This document shows, in pieces, positions 27,218 to 34,616 of a stretch of 64,000 nucleotides of DNA. Position 1 is the stretch's first letter. Each line of letters opens with the position of its first letter. Position numbers and translations under genes: made by a program. Source of the DNA: Terriglobia bacterium (lineage in GTDB: Bacteria; Acidobacteriota; Terriglobia; Acidiferrales; UBA7541); the NCBI GenBank assembly GCA_020072785.1, contig JAIQGG010000004.1:62001-126000 (forward strand). The letters run 5' to 3'. The notes under the pieces were generated by a model, which saw only the letters and a program-made list of their open reading frames with translations, made no database searches and was not told the DNA's origin.

Positions 27218-27544
27218 TCAACTGACGACCGTGGCGGCCAGCCAGCGCTCGAGAACAGCTTGCTGCGGCGCCGCGACATCCACGAACGACACGCCCATGC
27301 CCATCCCGGGGATTTCGTAGACGACCCGCGCATGCGTGGCGAACTGCTCCCCGCCCTGCGTCAAGCGCAGAAGGACGAGCGTGCCTGCGGGGAGGGGATT
27401 TAGCGTGTCCAGGTAGCAGCCGGTGCGGCTGACATCGGAGGTGCGGGCGGCGGCATTCGTGCCGGAAGCCTCGACGTGGATCTCGGCTGCGAGGACCAGC
27501 GGGTAGCGCGGTGCTGCACGGCGTTCTGTCGTCACAGGCATCAT
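27218..27544 (-). CDS. PilZ-domain protein
   Basis: This single PilZ domain of 108 residues shows both c-di-GMP-binding elements: R-x3-R in ERRAAPRYPL and D-x-S-x2-G in TSDVSRTGCYLDTLNP. It is cytoplasmic and has no other domain. The motif text DVSRTGCY-x-DTLNP is shared with the PilZ protein at 27818-28153, so the two are probably duplicates. Two ATGs lie side by side; AGAAGG lies 7 nt before the first. Expected role: c-di-GMP effector for motility or exopolysaccharide. Confidence 0.85.
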   Translation of the reverse strand: MMPVTTERRAAPRYPLVLAAEIHVEASGTNAAARTSDVSRTGCYLDTLNPLPAGTLVLLRLTQGGEQFATHARVVYEIPGMGMGVSFVDVAAPQQAVLERWLAATVVS

Positions 27545-27734
27545 CTCCAGGCCTTCTTGCCCTGAGAGATCCGTCCGGAGCGAGGTGACTACCGGGAGAG
27601 ACCTCGCCGCTGGTGAATGCCCCGCTTCTAGTCTGCGTGCGCCCTGTTGGGGAGGCAAGCGGCAACACAAAAATGCCGCGAATGGGTTACTCCGGAAGCG
27701 CCAGCGCCCCGCACGCCCGGGAAGAGATGTCTGT

Positions 27735-27751
27735 TGACCGCTTCGCGGTCA
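27735..27751 (+). repeat. Palindromic leader repeat, single copy
   Basis: TGACCGCTTCGCGGTCA is a perfect 7-bp stem with a TTC loop. In this copy the repeat points along the plus strand, where no gene follows before the convergent PilZ gene. Confidence 0.8.
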
Positions 27752-27817
27752 CCCAGAAGGATGACTTTGGGGATGGAATGCCGGCGATTCAGGAGCGGGC
27801 CTGGCGCGGCCTCCTGC

Positions 27818-28153
27818 TCAGTCGAACTGGTCGGCTTCCGCGAACCAGCGGTCCAGGATGGCGTACTGGTCTGCCGGCGTGCTGGCATCGAACTCGATGC
27901 CCATGCCCAGACTCGGGCTGACAAACACCACGCGGCCGGTGGTCTCGAAGTTGTCGTTCTTGTGCATCAACTTCACGCGCACGGATTTGCCGAGGCGGAT
28001 GGGATTGAGGGTATCGAAATAGCAGCCGGTCCTGCTCACGTCGGAGCAGCGCGCGCTCAATTTTGCTCCCCGGGGAAGTTCCGCCACCTCGGCACTCACA
28101 ATCAGCGTGAAGCGCGTTGTCCGGCGCCGTTCTTTCTTGTCGCTAAATTTCAT
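27818..28153 (-). CDS. PilZ-domain protein
   Basis: This 111-residue PilZ protein has ERRRTTRFTL (R-x3-R) and CSDVSRTGCYFDTLNP (D-x-S-x2-G). It closely resembles the neighbour at 27218-27544. Both motifs needed for c-di-GMP binding are intact. GAGAGA lies upstream of the ATG. The gap between the two PilZ genes (27545-27817) holds a single palindromic repeat, and another pair of repeats lies about 150 nt upstream of this gene. Confidence 0.87.
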   Translation of the reverse strand: MKFSDKKERRRTTRFTLIVSAEVAELPRGAKLSARCSDVSRTGCYFDTLNPIRLGKSVRVKLMHKNDNFETTGRVVFVSPSLGMGIEFDASTPADQYAILDRWFAEADQFD

Positions 28154-28305
28154 CGGGTCTCTCTGGGTATTGGATATCCAGCAGAACGCACCAGGGTCCA
28201 GCGTCCGGCGGCAGGCTGCATATCTGTTGGCTCATTTTGTGCGCACACCGCAGCGCAGACAAGCGGCGTTCCCGGCCAGTTTCCTATGCGTAACTTCCGT
28301 ATGTG

Positions 28306-28349
28306 TGGCCGCGAAGCGGTCAGTGTCATGTGTGACCGCGAAGCGGTCA
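28306..28349 (-). repeat. Tandem pair of palindromic leader repeats
   Basis: Minus-strand copies at 28349-28333 (perfect TGACCGCTTCGCGGTCA) and 28322-28306 (one mismatch in the stem) start 27 nt apart, the same spacing as before hlyD. They lie between the stop of the secreted-protein gene and the PilZ gene at 28153. Confidence 0.8.
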
Positions 28350-28361
28350 ACCGTGGGCATA

Positions 28362-29345
28362 CTATTCGATCTTGGGGTCCGCCTCGCTGCCCACCGCGCC
28401 TTGCCGATCGGCCGCGTGCAGGATGCCGCTCGCGTCGCGGAAAAAAGAGCGCCGCCCGGTGGTGCCGTACACCTGCGGCGTCGCCGCCAGTTCGTACTTC
28501 GCCGGCGCTCCCACGTCGCTTGCGCCCACGATCACGTAGCGGAAGGTGTAGCCGCTCTGCGCGCCCGCCGCCAGTTCCGCCCCGGCGAGCCCCGCCTCTC
28601 TCGCCGATGCCGGACCCTTCGCCGGCGGACCCAGTTGCGCGAGGCTTTCCGGCAGCCGGGTGTAGGTGCGCCGGTAGGTTTCCACGGCCTGCGCCAGGTT
28701 CTTCAGCGTTTCCAGGGCCTCGCGCTCGTTGCTATCCAGCGAGGCGCGGTTCCATTCCACTTCCAGCGACGGCAGGTCCAGCAGGAGCAGGCCCACGGAC
28801 AACAGCTTCCATGCGCCGTCCTCGCGCACCAGCCCCATCTGGATGTGCCGCACGCCGCCCGCCGAGGCTCCGCTTACCGCGCGGATCTCCAGCGGCAGAA
28901 AGGCCAGGTTCTCCTGGGTGTCCGCGCCGCCGATCTGCATTTCGTTGGTCAGCGCCGGCGTCTCGCAGGCGATCATCGGGCGCCCGGAAGGATTCTCCGT
29001 GACGCCGGGTTTGCCCGGTTCGTCCAGCAGGACGAAGCGCTTCATGAGCGCGACGCGCGAAGGAGCGCTCAGCCGCGCGAAGGAGCGCGCGTTGCGCGCC
29101 GTGAGGAAGCGCGCAAACTCCTTCTGGTCCTGGGCGCAGGCCGCGGCGAGAACGTCGCGCAGCGCGGCGGCGGGCCCATGGCCCGGCCCGTTGCCCGGCC
29201 CATTGCCCGGGTTGGCGCCGGGGTTGACGCCTGTGGAGCGCGTGGACGGAGCGGCTTCCTGCGCCGCAGACGCGCTGGCAAACTGGGCGAGCAGCAAGAA
29301 AGCCGCGGCCAGGCGGTACCCGCGAAAACGCAGCAGGGCGCGCAC
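28362..29345 (-). CDS. Exported protein with Gly/Asn/Pro repeats, unknown function
   Basis: This 327-residue protein has a signal peptide (about residues 1-28, ending ASAAQ) and then a low-complexity stretch of PGNGPGN-type repeats (about 41-57). A middle domain contains LVREDGAWKLLSVGLLLLDL, like SnoaL/NTF2-type 'GAWK' strands. The C-terminal part (TYRRTYTRLPESLAQLGPP and following) resembles the tail of type II pseudopilin-like proteins. GTG at 29345 with AAGGA is the start, 1 nt after the stop of the receiver gene, so the two are translated from one mRNA. Family unknown. Confidence 0.65.
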   Translation of the reverse strand: MRALLRFRGYRLAAAFLLLAQFASASAAQEAAPSTRSTGVNPGANPGNGPGNGPGHGPAAALRDVLAAACAQDQKEFARFLTARNARSFARLSAPSRVALMKRFVLLDEPGKPGVTENPSGRPMIACETPALTNEMQIGGADTQENLAFLPLEIRAVSGASAGGVRHIQMGLVREDGAWKLLSVGLLLLDLPSLEVEWNRASLDSNEREALETLKNLAQAVETYRRTYTRLPESLAQLGPPAKGPASAREAGLAGAELAAGAQSGYTFRYVIVGASDVGAPAKYELAATPQVYGTTGRRSFFRDASGILHAADRQGAVGSEADPKIE

Positions 29346-29346
29346 G

Positions 29347-29697
29347 CTATTCCTTCACCGCGGCGAGAATGGCCGCAAGGTTCTGCGTGAAGCGGGAACG
29401 CGGCAGGACTTCATCGCAGCCCGCGGCCCGGGCGCGCTGCGCCAGCTCCGTCTGCACGTGCGAGAAAAAGGCGATCACCCGCGTGGCGTTGCCCGCGGCG
29501 CGCATCCGCTCTACCGCCTCCACCGGCTGGCTGCGCGCGTTGAGATCCACGAGCACCAGGCGCGGCGCCGCAGCCAGTTCCGCCTGCAGCGCTTCACCGG
29601 TGGTGGCGATCTTCACCGCCACGCCCAGCTGCTTGGCCGTTTCCGCCAGCTTCATCTGAAAAAACAGGTCGTCCACCAGGGCCACAACTTGGCTCAT
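29347..29697 (-). CDS. Receiver-like domain protein (degenerate response regulator)
   Basis: This 116-residue protein is a lone receiver domain. The acidic pair D9-D10 and the phospho-acceptor position D51 in LVLVDLNAR are kept, as is S79 in VIAFFSHV. Where a response regulator carries Lys-Pro there is PRSRF, so the invariant lysine appears to be missing. Phosphorylation is therefore doubtful. It is the first gene of a two-gene unit with the exported protein. A single palindromic repeat ends 20 nt upstream of the ATG, next to GGAAGG. Confidence 0.75.
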   Translation of the reverse strand: MSQVVALVDDLFFQMKLAETAKQLGVAVKIATTGEALQAELAAAPRLVLVDLNARSQPVEAVERMRAAGNATRVIAFFSHVQTELAQRARAAGCDEVLPRSRFTQNLAAILAAVKE

Positions 29698-29717
29698 GCC
29701 TTCCGTCCTCTTCTGTG

Positions 29718-29734
29718 TGACCGCGAAGCGGTCA
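29718..29734 (-). repeat. Palindromic leader repeat before receiver gene
   Basis: A perfect TGACCGCTTCGCGGTCA (minus strand) with 7-bp stem and TTC loop ends 20 nt before the start codon at 29697. The following bases CACAGAAGAGG contain the ribosome-binding region. Confidence 0.82.
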
Positions 29735-29808
29735 ACTCCTCGTACCGTCTTCCATTATGCTCCCCCTTCTCGCCGCGGCGCTTGCCCGCGTACAATACCT
29801 GCCGGTGT

Positions 29809-29852
29809 TGACCGCTTCGCGGTCACACAAGAAGTCGACTGCTTCGCGGCCG
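29809..29852 (+). repeat. Tandem pair of palindromic leader repeats before dinB
   Basis: The perfect copy at 29809-29825 is followed 27 nt later by a diverged copy (29836-29852) whose stem is GACTGC-TTC-GCGGCC. The second copy ends 20 nt before the ATG of the DinB gene. Confidence 0.78.
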
Positions 29853-29872
29853 AAGGAGAAGAGGAGGAGCCC

Positions 29873-30403
29873 ATGCAGCCTGCCGGCATCATCCAGTTCC
29901 AGAACGTCATCGCCTTCCTGGAAAAGACGCCGAAAGTCCTGGAAACGCTGCTTGCCGGCACCGACGAGGAAACCCTTATCTGGAAGCCCGCGCCCGACCG
30001 CTGGTCCATCAGCGAAGTCCTTGCGCACCTCGCCGCCATCGAAACCCTCTACGGCCAGCGTGTCCAGCGCATGGCCACCGAAGATTCTCCGCTTCTCGAG
30101 AAGTACGACCCGGGGCGCGCCTCCGCGGAAGGCCATTATGCGCAGGGAGACGCTGAAGCGCACCTGGCCGCTTTTAGCGAGGCCCGCCAGGGAATCCTCG
30201 CCTTTCTCTCCATGCTGCCCCCCACCGCCGGAGCGCGCACCGGGCGGCATGCCGAGCTGGGCACAGTTACGCTTTCCGAGGTGCTGCACGAGATGGCCTC
30301 GCACGATCTCGGCCACTTGCGGCAGATCGCCGAGCTTTACCGCGCACTCGAGTTCTACCCTTACGCCGGCCCCTTCCAGAAGTATTCGAATCCAAGACCG
30401 TGA
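29873..30403 (+). CDS. DinB-family protein
   Basis: This 176-residue four-helix-bundle protein has candidate metal ligands in EVLAHLAAIE (first His) and MASHDLGHLRQI (H-x3-H). It belongs to the DinB/DUF664 group, putative metal-dependent enzymes often using small thiols. The ATG at 29873 has a strong GAGGAGGAG ribosome-binding site directly after a palindromic repeat pair. The glutaredoxin-like gene overlaps its stop by 4 nt (GTGA), so both are coupled. A thiol-related function would fit the partner but is inference. Confidence 0.85.
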   Translation: MQPAGIIQFQNVIAFLEKTPKVLETLLAGTDEETLIWKPAPDRWSISEVLAHLAAIETLYGQRVQRMATEDSPLLEKYDPGRASAEGHYAQGDAEAHLAAFSEARQGILAFLSMLPPTAGARTGRHAELGTVTLSEVLHEMASHDLGHLRQIAELYRALEFYPYAGPFQKYSNPRP

Positions 30404-30696
30404 CGCACCCTCTTCCGCATCCCGAAGAGGAACGCCTCGCCCGCGCCACCCCGCGCGAGATCACGCTCTACACCCGCCCGGGTTGCCATCTCTGCGAGGA
30501 GGCCAAGGCCGCCATCGCGCCGCTGCTGGCCGAATTCGGCGCCACCCTGCTCGAAGTCAATATCGATGAAGATGCGGTCCTGCGGGAACGCTATGGGTGG
30601 GATATTCCGGTGCTTTTTATTGGCGCGCACAAAGCCGCCAAGCACCGCGTGGATCTCGAGCAGTTCCGCCGCCAGCTGCGCGATGCGCAGTCTTAG
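30400..30696 (+). CDS. Glutaredoxin-like protein (DUF836)
   Basis: This 98-residue thioredoxin-fold protein has the redox pair C-H-L-C in YTRPGCHLCEEA, and the cis-Pro in WDIPVLFIG. It matches the small glutaredoxin-like DUF836 group rather than classical glutaredoxin. The GTG start overlaps the dinB stop. Likely a thiol-disulfide exchange partner in the cytoplasm. Confidence 0.85.
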   Translation: MTHPLPHPEEERLARATPREITLYTRPGCHLCEEAKAAIAPLLAEFGATLLEVNIDEDAVLRERYGWDIPVLFIGAHKAAKHRVDLEQFRRQLRDAQS

Positions 30697-30740
30697 CTGG
30701 AACTTTGCAGGCTGCGCTCTTCAGGCGCTCGTTGCGGGCT

Positions 30741-31184
30741 TCAGTGCCCGCCGCCGGCGTTATGCACACCGACCGTCTTGTCCGGCACGTCGCCCACACG
30801 CCCTTTGACGCGGTCATACACCGAGACCTGGCTCACCGACCCCAGCCCTTCGTTGTAGTAGGTGGGCACGCCCAGCGCCGTGCGCAATTCCTCGTTGAAC
30901 TTGCGCAGGTTGCTCAGTTGCGGCGCCTGCGCCGGCAGCTTCTGCCCTTCGTCCGTCAGCAGGAATTTCTGATAGCCCGCGTCCCACAGCCGCGTGAACT
31001 GCCCGTGGAACATGATCGCCGGCAGGATGGTCATCTGGAAGCGCCCGTCGGTGTTCACCCGGAATTCCGCGCCGCAGCCGTATTTTTCCGCGCGCACCAC
31101 TCCGCGCGTGCTTCCGACGGAAAAGCCCAGTGCCGCCAGGCTTTCTATCGCTCTTGGGGAGAACCGCTCTTCGACATTCCACAT
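30741..31184 (-). CDS. Hypothetical protein, unknown function
   Basis: This 147-residue protein has no recognisable motif. It is soluble and mixed in composition, with FQMTILPAIMFHGQFTRLWD in the middle and a glycine/histidine tail (NAGGGH). The start at 31184 follows GAAGG four nt upstream; the longer frame to 31340 reads through a low-G+C promoter region and is not credible. It is divergent from cysM. I cannot assign a role. Confidence 0.55.
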   Translation of the reverse strand: MWNVEERFSPRAIESLAALGFSVGSTRGVVRAEKYGCGAEFRVNTDGRFQMTILPAIMFHGQFTRLWDAGYQKFLLTDEGQKLPAQAPQLSNLRKFNEELRTALGVPTYYNEGLGSVSQVSVYDRVKGRVGDVPDKTVGVHNAGGGH

Positions 31185-31432
31185 AGGGCCTTCAGAGTAC
31201 GATTGTCGCCCCCGCCTGTAAAGCCCCCACCCGGTTTCTGCACTTCGCAAAGCGCGTGGAGTAGCGCGATAGGAGATGTGCGAGGGGATTAGTGTTTGTT
31301 GCAAACTTGTGGAGAAGGCCGAATCGATTCTGTAAGACATTGAATAATAAGGCTATATTTTCCTATTGTGGAGCGCCTTCAAATCGGATTAAAATGGTCG
31401 CCTTTCGCACCTTGTATTTGGACTGCTGGCAA
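31185..31432. promoter_or_regulatory. A+T-rich divergent control region before cysM
   Basis: The gap between the divergent hypothetical gene and cysM is clearly A+T-richer than its surroundings, with a run of TTGAATAATAAGGCTATATT near 31340-31359. TATATT could be a -10 box, but no convincing -35 box lies at the right distance. A Cys- or Fe-S-responsive operator is plausible, though no dyad was found. Confidence 0.35.
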
Positions 31433-32404
31433 ATGCCTACGGCAGAACACAAACTGCTGAGTGAGACCCCCGCACCCGGCCGCACCGGGCGAACGGGAAG
31501 GTCTGTCCTGGACAGCATCGGCAACACGCCGCTGCTGCGGCTGGAGCGCGCCGGGCAGGCCTTCCCGCACGTCGAATTCTGCGCCAAAGCGGAATGGTTC
31601 AATCCTGGCGGCTCGGTGAAGGACCGCCCCGCGCTGGGCATGCTCCAGGCCGGGCTAGCCAGCGGCGCGCTGCGCCCCGGGAAAACCATCCTCGACGCCA
31701 CCAGCGGGAACACCGGCATCGCCTACGCCATGATCGGCGCCGCGCTGGGTTATCCCGTGAAGCTCTTCCTCCCGGAGAGCGCTTCGCACGAGCGCAAACT
31801 GGTGCTCTTCGCCTACGGCGCGGAGACCGTGCTCACGCCGGGCGACGAAGGCACGGACGGAGCCATCCGCCGCGTGCGCGAACTCTACGCCGCGGAACCC
31901 GAAAAATATTTTTATCCCGACCAGTACAGCCACGCCGCCAACTGGCAGGCGCACTACCGCACCACGGCCAGCGAGATCTGGGAGCAGACCGCGGGGCGCA
32001 TCACTCATTTTGTTGCCGGTCTCGGCACCAGCGGCACGTTCGTCGGCGTCACGCGCCGCCTGAAAGAGCTCAATCCCGCGATTCGCTGCATCAGCCTGCA
32101 GCCCGATGCGCCTTTCCACGGGCTCGAAGGCTGGAAGCATATGGCGACCGCGCTGCGTCCGGCGATTTATGACGACACTTTGGCCGATGAAGATCTCGGC
32201 GTTTCCACCGAAGAAGCCTACGGCCTGGTGAAACGGCTGGCCCGCGAGGAAGGCCTGCTCGTCAGTCCCAGCGCGGCGGCGGCGCTGGCGGGTTGCTTCC
32301 AGGTGGCGGCGCGGATTCCGCGCGCGGAGCACGCCGTGGTAGTCACCGTCTTCGCCGACAGCGCATCCAAATACTTGAGCGAACGCTTCTGGCACGAAAC
32401 GTGA
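31433..32404 (+). CDS. cysM: Cysteine synthase, likely CysO-dependent (CysM type)
   Basis: This PLP enzyme of 323 residues replaces the acetyl or phosphate group of an activated serine. PLP is bound by K63 in NPGGSVKDRPAL; S91-G-N-T-G forms the substrate loop and GLGTSGTFVG the phosphate-binding loop. Its neighbours mec, cysO and moeZ indicate the Mycobacterium-type pathway, where CysM uses O-phosphoserine and thiocarboxylated CysO instead of free sulfide. The ATG at 31433 is the first that fits the family; in-frame ATGs upstream lie in the A+T-rich leader. Confidence 0.9.
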   Translation: MPTAEHKLLSETPAPGRTGRTGRSVLDSIGNTPLLRLERAGQAFPHVEFCAKAEWFNPGGSVKDRPALGMLQAGLASGALRPGKTILDATSGNTGIAYAMIGAALGYPVKLFLPESASHERKLVLFAYGAETVLTPGDEGTDGAIRRVRELYAAEPEKYFYPDQYSHAANWQAHYRTTASEIWEQTAGRITHFVAGLGTSGTFVGVTRRLKELNPAIRCISLQPDAPFHGLEGWKHMATALRPAIYDDTLADEDLGVSTEEAYGLVKRLAREEGLLVSPSAAAALAGCFQVAARIPRAEHAVVVTVFADSASKYLSERFWHET

Positions 32405-32411
32405 TCCGCGC

Positions 32412-32876
32412 ATGAACACTCTTTCGCATCTCGGGATCGGCAGGGAACTCGCGGAGCAGATCGGCCGCCACGGCGCGGAAACCTATCCCCACGAGTGCTG
32501 CGGCGCGCTGCTGGGGCGCGATGCCGCCGCCGATGCCGCCGATGCCGCGCGCGAGGTTCTGGCGCTGTTTCCCCTGGTGAACCGCCGCGAAGATTCGCCG
32601 CGCAACCGCTTTTCGATCACCGCGGACGACGTGCGCGCCGCGGAGGACGCCGCGCGCGGGCAGCAGCTCGAAATCGTCGGCTGGTACCATTCGCATCCGG
32701 ACCATCCGGCGCGGCCCAGCGAGTACGACCGCGAGCACGCCTGGCCGTGGTACAGCTACGTGATCGTCAGCGTGCAGTCCGGCGCGCCGCAGGAGATGAC
32801 CTCCTGGCGCCTGGCCGACGACCGTACGGAATTTTCTGCCGAGGCCCTTGCTATCCGGCGGCACGCTTCGGCGTGA
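32412..32876 (+). CDS. mec: JAMM/MPN+ metalloprotease, CysO-cysteine peptidase
   Basis: This 154-residue zinc protease of the Mov34/MPN/PAD-1 family keeps the full JAMM motif: E28 in YPHECCGALLG, then H93-S-H95-P with S103 and D106 (HSHPDHPARPSEYD). In Mycobacterium tuberculosis, Mec+ releases cysteine from the CysO-cysteine adduct. It lies 7 nt after cysM and 32 nt before cysO, so it is part of one operon. It may also trim the extra residues at the CysO C-terminus (see cysO). Confidence 0.92.
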   Translation: MNTLSHLGIGRELAEQIGRHGAETYPHECCGALLGRDAAADAADAAREVLALFPLVNRREDSPRNRFSITADDVRAAEDAARGQQLEIVGWYHSHPDHPARPSEYDREHAWPWYSYVIVSVQSGAPQEMTSWRLADDRTEFSAEALAIRRHASA

Positions 32877-32908
32877 GGCGGCAGAAGAGGATTTGAGGAG
32901 AACGAACG

Positions 32909-33190
32909 ATGCCCGTGAAAGTAATCATCCCGACGCCGCTGCGCCCCTTTGCGGGCAAGCGCGCTTCCGCGGAATTTAACACCGCCACTGTCGGGGAAGC
33001 GCTGGGCTGTCTGACGGCGGAATTCGCCGAGCTGCGCAGGCATCTCTTTACGGAGGAAGGCAAGCTGCGCAGTTTCGTCAACGTTTACGTGAACGACGAG
33101 GACATTCGCTATCTGGCGAAAGAGGACACCCGCACGAAGGACGGCGACACCATCCACATCGTTCCCTCCATTGCTGGCGGAATTTCTTAG
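32909..33190 (+). CDS. cysO: Sulfur-carrier protein CysO (MoaD/ThiS fold)
   Basis: This 93-residue ubiquitin-like protein carries sulfur as a C-terminal thiocarboxylate. It opens MPVKVIIPTPLRPFAGK, a beta-grasp start, and ends HIVPSIAGGIS. The Gly-Gly expected at the extreme C-terminus is followed by Ile-Ser and the TAG stop, so it must be trimmed before adenylation. Known MoaD-like precursors in other bacteria carry similar tails removed by a JAMM protease; here Mec is the obvious candidate. GGAG precedes the ATG. Confidence 0.9.
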   Translation: MPVKVIIPTPLRPFAGKRASAEFNTATVGEALGCLTAEFAELRRHLFTEEGKLRSFVNVYVNDEDIRYLAKEDTRTKDGDTIHIVPSIAGGIS

Positions 33191-33304
33191 TACTGTCCGT
33201 CCGGCGGGATCGCGGATTCCGGCCTGGCCTCGCCGGGAAGAAATCTTTCTTTGGACGCATTGGAGACAACGGTTAGAATTTATAAGGGAGCAACGAACGC
33301 AATC

Positions 33305-34489
33305 ATGGCCACAGGACTTCAGCCCCTGGCGGGCAACGCGGATGCCGCCAAGCTTTCCAAAGAAGAGATCCTCCGCTACAGCCGCCACCTGATCATGCCC
33401 GAAGTGGGCATGGAGGGGCAGCTCAAGCTCAAGCAGGCCAAGGTCCTGCTCATCGGCACCGGCGGGCTGGGCGCGCCGCTCGGCCTGTATCTCGCCGCGG
33501 CGGGCGTCGGCAGGCTCGGCCTCGTGGACTTCGATGTCGTGGACTTCACCAACCTGCAGCGCCAGGTCACCTTCGGCACCAGCGACGTGGGCCGCCCGAA
33601 GATCGTGGCCGCGCGCGAGCGCCTCGCCAACATGAATCCCAATATCGAGATTCAGGCCTTCGAAACCAAGCTTTCCAGCGAGAACGCCCTCGATCTCTTC
33701 CGGGATTTCGACATCATCGTTGACGGCACCGACAATTTCCCCACGCGCTACCTGGTCAATGACGCCTGCATCCTGCTCGGCAAGCCCAATGTTTACGGCT
33801 CGATCTTCCGCTTCGAAGGTCAGGCCACCGTCTTCGGTGCGCCCGGAGGGCCTTGCTACCGCTGCCTCTATCCCGAACCGCCTCCCCCGGGTCTCGTGCC
33901 CTCGTGCGCCGAAGGCGGCGTGCTCGGCGTTCTCCCGGGGATTGTCGGCACCATCCAGGCGATGGAGACCATCAAGCTGATTCTCGGCAGCGGCGACAGC
34001 CTGGCCGGGCGCCTATTGCTCTTCGACGCGCTGGGCATGAAATTCCGCGAATTGAAGCTGCGCAAAAATCCGGCGTGCCCGGTCTGCGGCGAGAACCGCA
34101 GCATCCACAAATTGATCGATTACTACGAATTCTGCGGCATCCGCGGAGAAGAGGCTCCCGCACCGGCCGCGCAGGTCCCGGAAATCACTCCGCGCGAGCT
34201 GAAGGCGCGCCTCGACCGCGGCGATGACCTCTTCGTTCTCGACGTGCGCGAGCCGCATGAATTCCAGATCTGCAACCTGCAGGGCCACCTGATCCCGCTC
34301 GGCGAAGTTGCGCGCCGCGTGCAGGAGCTCGATTCCTCGCGGGAGATCGTGGTGCATTGCAAGGGCGGCAAGCGCTCCGCGGAAGCCGCGGAGTTCCTGC
34401 GCAAGGCCGGCTTCCGGAAAATCTGGAACCTGAAGGGCGGAATTCTCGCCTGGTCGGACGAAGTCGATTCCTCCGTCCCGAAATACTGA
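33305..34489 (+). CDS. moeZ: Adenylyltransferase/sulfurtransferase MoeZ (ThiF plus rhodanese)
   Basis: This 394-residue protein adenylates the CysO C-terminus and then transfers sulfur to it. The E1-like ThiF/MoeB domain shows GTGGLGAPLG (ATP-binding), the Zn pairs CYRC and CPVC, and VPSCAEGGVLG. A C-terminal rhodanese domain starts near residue 280 and has its active Cys in VVHCKGGKRSAEA. The ATG at 33305 follows AAGGGAG at a distance; a TTG further upstream is less likely. This domain pair defines MoeZ. It is 114 nt after cysO. Confidence 0.93.
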   Translation: MATGLQPLAGNADAAKLSKEEILRYSRHLIMPEVGMEGQLKLKQAKVLLIGTGGLGAPLGLYLAAAGVGRLGLVDFDVVDFTNLQRQVTFGTSDVGRPKIVAARERLANMNPNIEIQAFETKLSSENALDLFRDFDIIVDGTDNFPTRYLVNDACILLGKPNVYGSIFRFEGQATVFGAPGGPCYRCLYPEPPPPGLVPSCAEGGVLGVLPGIVGTIQAMETIKLILGSGDSLAGRLLLFDALGMKFRELKLRKNPACPVCGENRSIHKLIDYYEFCGIRGEEAPAPAAQVPEITPRELKARLDRGDDLFVLDVREPHEFQICNLQGHLIPLGEVARRVQELDSSREIVVHCKGGKRSAEAAEFLRKAGFRKIWNLKGGILAWSDEVDSSVPKY

Positions 34490-34503
34490 GGCGCGCGAGA
34501 TTG

Positions 34504-34590
34504 ATGCGAAACAAGTTTCCTTCCCAAGGACGCAAACAGACGCAGCGCAACTGTTGTTGTGCGCGCACGGCGGTGTGTCTGACGGGATGA
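34504..34590 (+). CDS. Putative Cys-rich leader peptide
   Basis: A 28-codon open frame begins with ATG 14 nt after the moeZ stop and ends TGA. It encodes RKQTQRNCCC followed by ARTAVC, that is three adjacent TGT codons and a fourth cysteine. Peptides like this precede sulfur genes in actinobacteria, where they act as cysteine attenuators. Here a strong terminator starts 26 nt after its stop, before a beta-carbonic anhydrase gene. The ribosome-binding site is weak (GCGAGA). Function is inferred only from composition and position. Confidence 0.5.
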   Translation: MRNKFPSQGRKQTQRNCCCARTAVCLTG

Positions 34591-34616
34591 TTGCTGTCTG
34601 ATTGCCTGTTTTTGAC

